DNA from: Candidatus Fibrimonadales bacterium
GTDB lineage: Bacteria > Fibrobacterota > Fibrobacteria > Fibrobacterales > Fibrobacteraceae
Length of the DNA: 8,817 nucleotides
Reading direction: 5' to 3'
NCBI GenBank assembly: GCA_009788135.1
Contig: WQSA01000067.1
Coordinates: forward strand, 472 to 9,288
Below are positions 5,602-8,817 of this stretch, piece after piece. The notes beneath the pieces are model-generated. The model saw nothing but the letters and a program-made list of their open reading frames with translations. It was not told where the DNA came from and did no database searches. The stretch's first letter is position 1; the number at the start of each line of letters is the position of its first letter. The position numbers and the translations under genes are program-made.

Positions 5602-6629
5602 GAAAAATTTCTTTAAGCATTTTTGTTTTTATCTTATTTTATTCTTGCTCTTCCGAAGATGTTAAGATCAGCGAAAATTATATTGAGAAATTTGTGATAG
5701 ATAGCATAAATCCCATAGAAATCAACATTAAAAATAACCAATCTTTGATTTATATATGGACAGAATCCCCTCTTTACGATTCATTAAAAAAACAGATACC
5801 CTATATTGAGGTTTCTGAAGGAGCAACGCTTTCCGAAAGCGAGCGTTATTTAAAGTACATCGTAACCGCTGAAAACGGAAATGTTCGAGAATATAACGTG
5901 GAAATAGATACCACCGTTCCAAGAATGTTTAGTTTTGATTTCTGGAATTTATCAGAAGGAAGCCTTGTTTATTATGTGCCTTCAAGCTTAAAATGGGCTA
6001 GCGGAAATGCAGGAATAGGGCTGGCTTTATCAATGCTCAAAATAGACAGCAAAAATCCTGAAAATTATCCCACAAAAAAAATCAATGATGGTTACAAGAA
6101 CAATGCCGTGCTTATGGAAACCATAAAAGGAGGCTTGGTAATTGGGCAAAACATACCTATTATTTCCGGAAATTTCTTTTTAGGCAAATTCAATACGGGC
6201 AAAATGACAGATCCGCTGGCCGCTACAGAGATAGGATACATTTATCCAGCCAAGCCAAAAAGCATAAAAGGATACTACAAATACGAAGAAGGCCCCGAAC
6301 CTTTCATTGGCTCCGAAAATCCTAGCAAATCCGACTCATGCAACATGGATGCATGGTTTTATAAAAGCGAAGGAGACACTACTCTAACAATTAAAAACAT
6401 CGACGAAACAGATTTAGTTATAGCAAAGGCCAAGATATTAAATTGCACGAACACCAATGGAAAATTCAAAGAATTTGAAGCGATATTTCACTATACAAGT
6501 GAACCTGATTTTGAAAATTGCAATTACAAACTGGGCGTAGCTTTTGCCGCAAGCAAAGAAGGCGGTAATTATGCTGGTAGAGTAGGCTCTAAATTGATAA
6601 TTGACGAGGTAGAAATTGAGGATTATTAA
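5598..6629 (+). CDS. PCMD-domain surface lipoprotein with N-terminal Ig-like domain
   Basis: The 343-residue protein starts with a lipoprotein signal peptide (hydrophobic 4-15, FYSC with Cys17). The residues after the Cys are SSEDV, an acidic-polar tract that recalls the lipoprotein export signal of Bacteroidetes surface lipoproteins. Residues about 22-104 look like an Ig-like β domain, with VSEGATLS (72-79) and VTAENGNVREYNVEI (89-103). Residues about 111-341 match the PCMD domain (putative carbohydrate metabolism domain): FDFWNL (113-118), WASGNAG (133-139), GNFFLGKF (191-198), KGYYKYEEGPEPF (224-236) and ASKEGGNYAGRVGSKL (318-333), ending in IIDEVEI. The fold is β-rich and proposed to bind or act on glycans. 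The biochemical function is not established and no catalytic residue can be named. The ATG overlaps the rnc stop (ATGA). The coding DNA is more AT-rich than its neighbours. Confidence 0.8.
   Translation: MRKISLSIFVFILFYSCSSEDVKISENYIEKFVIDSINPIEINIKNNQSLIYIWTESPLYDSLKKQIPYIEVSEGATLSESERYLKYIVTAENGNVREYNVEIDTTVPRMFSFDFWNLSEGSLVYYVPSSLKWASGNAGIGLALSMLKIDSKNPENYPTKKINDGYKNNAVLMETIKGGLVIGQNIPIISGNFFLGKFNTGKMTDPLAATEIGYIYPAKPKSIKGYYKYEEGPEPFIGSENPSKSDSCNMDAWFYKSEGDTTLTIKNIDETDLVIAKAKILNCTNTNGKFKEFEAIFHYTSEPDFENCNYKLGVAFAASKEGGNYAGRVGSKLIIDEVEIEDY
6606..6609 (+). promoter_or_regulatory. Shine-Dalgarno sequence supporting a TTG start
   Basis: GAGG lies 6 nt before TTG 6616, within the last codons of the PCMD gene. 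An in-frame TAG at 6610-6612 excludes any earlier start, and the TTG restores a complete signal peptide, so this site decides the start. Confidence 0.6.
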
Positions 6630-7329
6630 TCTTTCGTTATTATTGCTTTGCGTTTCTGCTTTAGCTGCGGAAAGACCTCTTTGGGACATATCCGCAAAAA
6701 TAGGACTTAATCTTGGCGGCGCAATGCCATTTCCAATACCGGCAAACATACAAAAAATTGAAAATTACAGTTCAAACATTGGCCCTACCGTAGAGGCTGA
6801 AGCTCTTAGATGGATAAATAAAAAAGTTGGAGTTTCTGCTGGAATTCGTTCCGATAACAAAGGGGCAAAAACCACTACAAAGGTAAAAGAATACAGTCTG
6901 CGTTTTGAAGATTTTCACGGCAAGTTCAGAGGAACTGTGGATACTGAAATGAGTTTCAACTATTTGAGTTTGCCAGTTTTGGCTCACTATGTATTGCAGA
7001 ACAATTTTTCGGTTTACGCTGGAGCTTACTATGCATATTTATTAAACGGAGAATTCAAAGGCGCAGCCTCTGCCGGATACTTGAACACCGGCACAGACAA
7101 AATAACATTCCGGGAAGAAGATCGCGAACAATACGATTTTTCAAAAGAACTGAGGCGCTACGATGCCGGCTTAAGCATAGGCATGAACTACTTGCCCTAC
7201 AATGAGCACATCTTGCTCTCTTTTGATTTCAACTACGGTCTTCTATCCGTTTTTCCGGAAGATTTCAAAGGCATAGCAGATGATATGCAAAATGTATATG
7301 GGAGATTATCAGTGGGGTATTTGTTTTGA
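6616..7329 (+). CDS. PorT-like outer-membrane β-barrel protein, partner of the PCMD lipoprotein
   Basis: From a TTG start the protein has 237 residues. MRIINLSLLLLCVSALAA is a Sec signal peptide, with cleavage likely after Ala17 or Ala18. The rest alternates short amphipathic strands with turns: KIGLNLGG (28-35), VGVSAGIRSDNKG (71-83), FNYLSLPVLAHYVL (114-127), FSVYAGAYYAYLL (131-143), AGLSIGMNYL (184-193), ILLSFDFNYGLL (199-210). It ends in LSVGYLF, the C-terminal Phe expected of a BAM substrate. The pattern, including the PFPIPANIQKIE segment (38-49), resembles a Bacteroidetes outer-membrane β-barrel family (OMP_b-brl_2 / PorT-like) that I recall as a neighbour of PCMD lipoproteins. It overlaps the lipoprotein gene by 14 nt, so the two are probably made together. 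It could anchor, export or work with the lipoprotein. The barrel call is firm, the partnership is inferred. Confidence 0.8.
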   Translation: MRIINLSLLLLCVSALAAERPLWDISAKIGLNLGGAMPFPIPANIQKIENYSSNIGPTVEAEALRWINKKVGVSAGIRSDNKGAKTTTKVKEYSLRFEDFHGKFRGTVDTEMSFNYLSLPVLAHYVLQNNFSVYAGAYYAYLLNGEFKGAASAGYLNTGTDKITFREEDREQYDFSKELRRYDAGLSIGMNYLPYNEHILLSFDFNYGLLSVFPEDFKGIADDMQNVYGRLSVGYLF

Positions 7330-8570
7330 AAATCCAAACTCCTCAACTGCCAAAAGGGACAAGAGATTTTTATCCTGTTGATATGAGGGTGCAAAATCAT
7401 ATTTTTTCAGTATGGCGCCAAGCCGCTTTGAAATTCGGATATGAGGAATACGAAGGTCCGATTTTTGAGCATTTGGAGCTTTATACCGGAAAGAGCGGCG
7501 AAGAGATTGTTTCTCAGCTTTACAATTTTATGGACAAAGGCGACCGAGCGTTGGCTTTGCGCCCAGAGATGACCCCAACGCTTGCAAGAATGGTTATTCA
7601 AAAAGGCAACGAGCTTAGAAAGCCTTTTAAGTGGTTTTCAATTCCCCGTTTGTTTCGCTACGAGCGTGCACAGAAAGGAAGATTGCGTGAATTTTTCCAG
7701 TTGAATTTGGATATAATAGGAACGGAGAGCATTAGCGCAGAGGCGGATTTGATTTCTGCGATTGCGAGCATGCTATTTGATTTTGGCTTAACGGAAAAAG
7801 ATTTTTACATTGGAGTTTCCAGCCGCCGTTTGTTAGCTTCTATGTTGGAGAAATTGGAAGTAAAAGAACCGAATTTGGTTTATCCGCTTTTGGATAAGCG
7901 TTTGAAGATGTCTGCGGAAGATTTTGAAAAGGAATTGCGCAGTGTGGGATTGAGCGAGGATAAAGCGAAGAAGTTAAACGCTTTTATGTGTTGCTCCACG
8001 ATTGAGGAAATTGACAGCCCGGAATTAAAGGAATTATTTGAATTATTGAAAGCGGGCGGTTTTGAAAACTGCGTTAAACTGGATTTATCCGTTGTGCGAG
8101 GTTTGGCGTATTATACGGGCATTGTTTTTGAAGTTTTTGACAAGAATAAAAATATGCGGGCCATTGCTGGCGGCGGACGCTATGATAATTTAACCGAGAC
8201 TTTGGGCGGGCAAAAGATAACTGGCGTTGGTTTTGGAATGGGCGATGTTGTGCTTGCGGATTTGCTTGCGGAAAAGAATTTGCTTTCGCAAAAGAAGTCT
8301 AATTTGCCAGTGTTCATCGCAAGTTTTAGCGGTGATATGAAAATTTTGTTTGAAACAGCGGCGAAATTTCGCAAAAATGAGATTGCGTGTTCGCATTCTT
8401 TGAATGCAGTGAAGTTTGGAAAGCAATTGGAAATGGCAAACGCTGCCGGTGCAAAATGCGTTGTTTTTGCGGATGGCGAAAAGTCTAAGGACGGTGTTTG
8501 GGAGTATAAAATTTTATCAAGCGGTGAGCAAGGTGTTGACTGCTTAGAAAAAATATTGGAGGCGTTATGA
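7326..8570 (+). CDS. hisS: Histidyl-tRNA synthetase
   Basis: The 414-residue class II synthetase charges tRNA-His with histidine in the cytoplasm. Motif 1 lies near GTRDFYP (11-17). RPEMTPTLAR (79-88) and LFRYERAQKGRLREFFQLN (109-127) cover motif 2 and the ATP-binding arginine. VVRGLAYYTG (256-265) is the histidine-specific motif, with catalytic Arg258 intact. GGGRYDNL (282-289) leads into motif 3, GVGFGMGDVVL (300-310). Residues about 325-414 form the anticodon-binding domain. Motif 3 reads GDVV where E. coli-type enzymes have GLER, so the usual Arg is Val309; I believe a subset of bacterial HisRS share this form. The start is TTG 7326: no other start codon lies between it and an in-frame TGA at 7281, and the first ATG (codon 20) would cut into motif 1. 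GGGG at 7314-7317 is a weak Shine-Dalgarno sequence. It overlaps both neighbours by 4 nt. Confidence 0.93.
   Translation: MKIQTPQLPKGTRDFYPVDMRVQNHIFSVWRQAALKFGYEEYEGPIFEHLELYTGKSGEEIVSQLYNFMDKGDRALALRPEMTPTLARMVIQKGNELRKPFKWFSIPRLFRYERAQKGRLREFFQLNLDIIGTESISAEADLISAIASMLFDFGLTEKDFYIGVSSRRLLASMLEKLEVKEPNLVYPLLDKRLKMSAEDFEKELRSVGLSEDKAKKLNAFMCCSTIEEIDSPELKELFELLKAGGFENCVKLDLSVVRGLAYYTGIVFEVFDKNKNMRAIAGGGRYDNLTETLGGQKITGVGFGMGDVVLADLLAEKNLLSQKKSNLPVFIASFSGDMKILFETAAKFRKNEIACSHSLNAVKFGKQLEMANAAGAKCVVFADGEKSKDGVWEYKILSSGEQGVDCLEKILEAL
8558..8562 (+). promoter_or_regulatory. Shine-Dalgarno sequence of queF
   Basis: GGAGG lies 4 nt before ATG 8567, inside the hisS 3' end. Spacing is slightly short but the match to the anti-SD core is full. 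Confidence 0.7.
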
Positions 8571-8817
8571 AAAGCAAATCTTCTTATGAGGATCGTCAAA
8601 ATCACATTCCGGCGTTAAAAACGCCGAAGATTGAAAATTGGGAATTTATGTACCCGAATTCCGCAACCGATTTGCGAATTGAGGTTCCGGAATTCACCTG
8701 CGTGTGTCCAAAGACCGGCTTGCCGGATTTTGCAACTCTTATTATAGAGTATCGCCCGACAAAGTTCTGCTTGGAATTGAAAAGTTTTAAGGAGTATTTG
8801 CTCTTTTACCGCAATCT
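8567..8817 (+). CDS. queF: NADPH-dependent 7-cyano-7-deazaguanine (preQ0) reductase, partial
   Basis: The first 83 codons are visible, and the gene runs off the right edge. QueF reduces the nitrile of preQ0 to the amine of preQ1 in queuosine synthesis, in the cytoplasm. PEFTCVCPKTGLPDFATLII (41-60) holds the catalytic pair: Cys47, which forms the thioimide, and Asp54, seven residues on as in Bacillus QueF (Cys55/Asp62). ELKSFKEYLLFYRN (70-83) is the conserved QueF motif involved in NADPH binding. The size and start resemble the short, single-domain YkvM type rather than the long E. coli type. The ATG overlaps the hisS TGA (ATGA) and has a GGAGG Shine-Dalgarno sequence, so the two genes are coupled. 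An extra Cys at 45 sits beside the catalytic one. The end of the protein cannot be assessed. Confidence 0.93.
   Translation, partial: MKSKSSYEDRQNHIPALKTPKIENWEFMYPNSATDLRIEVPEFTCVCPKTGLPDFATLIIEYRPTKFCLELKSFKEYLLFYRN

Noticed and set aside
8180..8605. Minus-strand frame of 141 codons across the hisS end
   Set aside because: It is a shadow of hisS and queF; both have intact family motifs on the plus strand.
8610..8626. Hairpin CGGCGTT-AAA-AACGCCG early in queF, as terminator or riboswitch
   Set aside because: It has a 7-bp GC-rich stem but no T-run after it, and it lies inside the coding sequence. A preQ1 riboswitch would need leader space, and queF overlaps hisS.

Overview
The window looks like chromosomal DNA from a Fibrobacter-type, outer-membrane-bearing anaerobe. 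The pointers are a DivIVA-domain gene next to lipoproteins and a β-barrel with a C-terminal Phe, Bacteroidetes-style surface proteins, moderate-to-low GC, and a repeated promoter-like string, TTTTCTATATT, directly upstream of genes. I recall this string from Fibrobacter genomes. The assignment is an inference from memory and was not searched.

Layout. The left part (1-3861) is read leftward. It holds a large cytoplasmic GH2-like protein with a degenerate acid/base motif (1252-3861), a DivIVA-domain coiled-coil protein (779-1231), and a lipoprotein that runs off the left edge (1-773). The right part (3903-8817) is read rightward: fabG, acpP, rnc, a PCMD-domain surface lipoprotein, a PorT-like outer-membrane β-barrel, hisS, and queF, which runs off the right edge. 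The two halves diverge from a 41-bp gap that contains a perfect 11-bp inverted repeat formed by two face-to-face copies of the promoter-like motif. No intergenic stretch exceeds 60 bp. I see no RNA gene, mobile element, CRISPR array or convincing terminator.

How the parts work together. FabG and ACP belong to type II fatty-acid synthesis, and rnc follows acpP as in many bacteria. From acpP to queF every gene overlaps the next (8, 4, 14, 4 and 4 nt), so the six genes look like one translationally coupled operon starting at the promoter just after the fabG stop. Within it sits a pair of envelope proteins (PCMD lipoprotein plus β-barrel) of a type I recall as neighbours in Bacteroidetes. This is the most likely under-described system here. 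hisS and queF are linked by tRNA-His, which HisRS charges and which can carry queuosine made through QueF.

Regulatory signal. Four exact copies of TTTTCTATATT occur. In two (fabG, divIVA) the TATATT hexamer ends exactly 6 nt before the ATG, and in a third (the GH2-like gene) 8 nt before it. If TATATT is the -10 element, these mRNAs would be leaderless or nearly so. acpP instead has a roughly 40-nt leader with a strong Shine-Dalgarno sequence.
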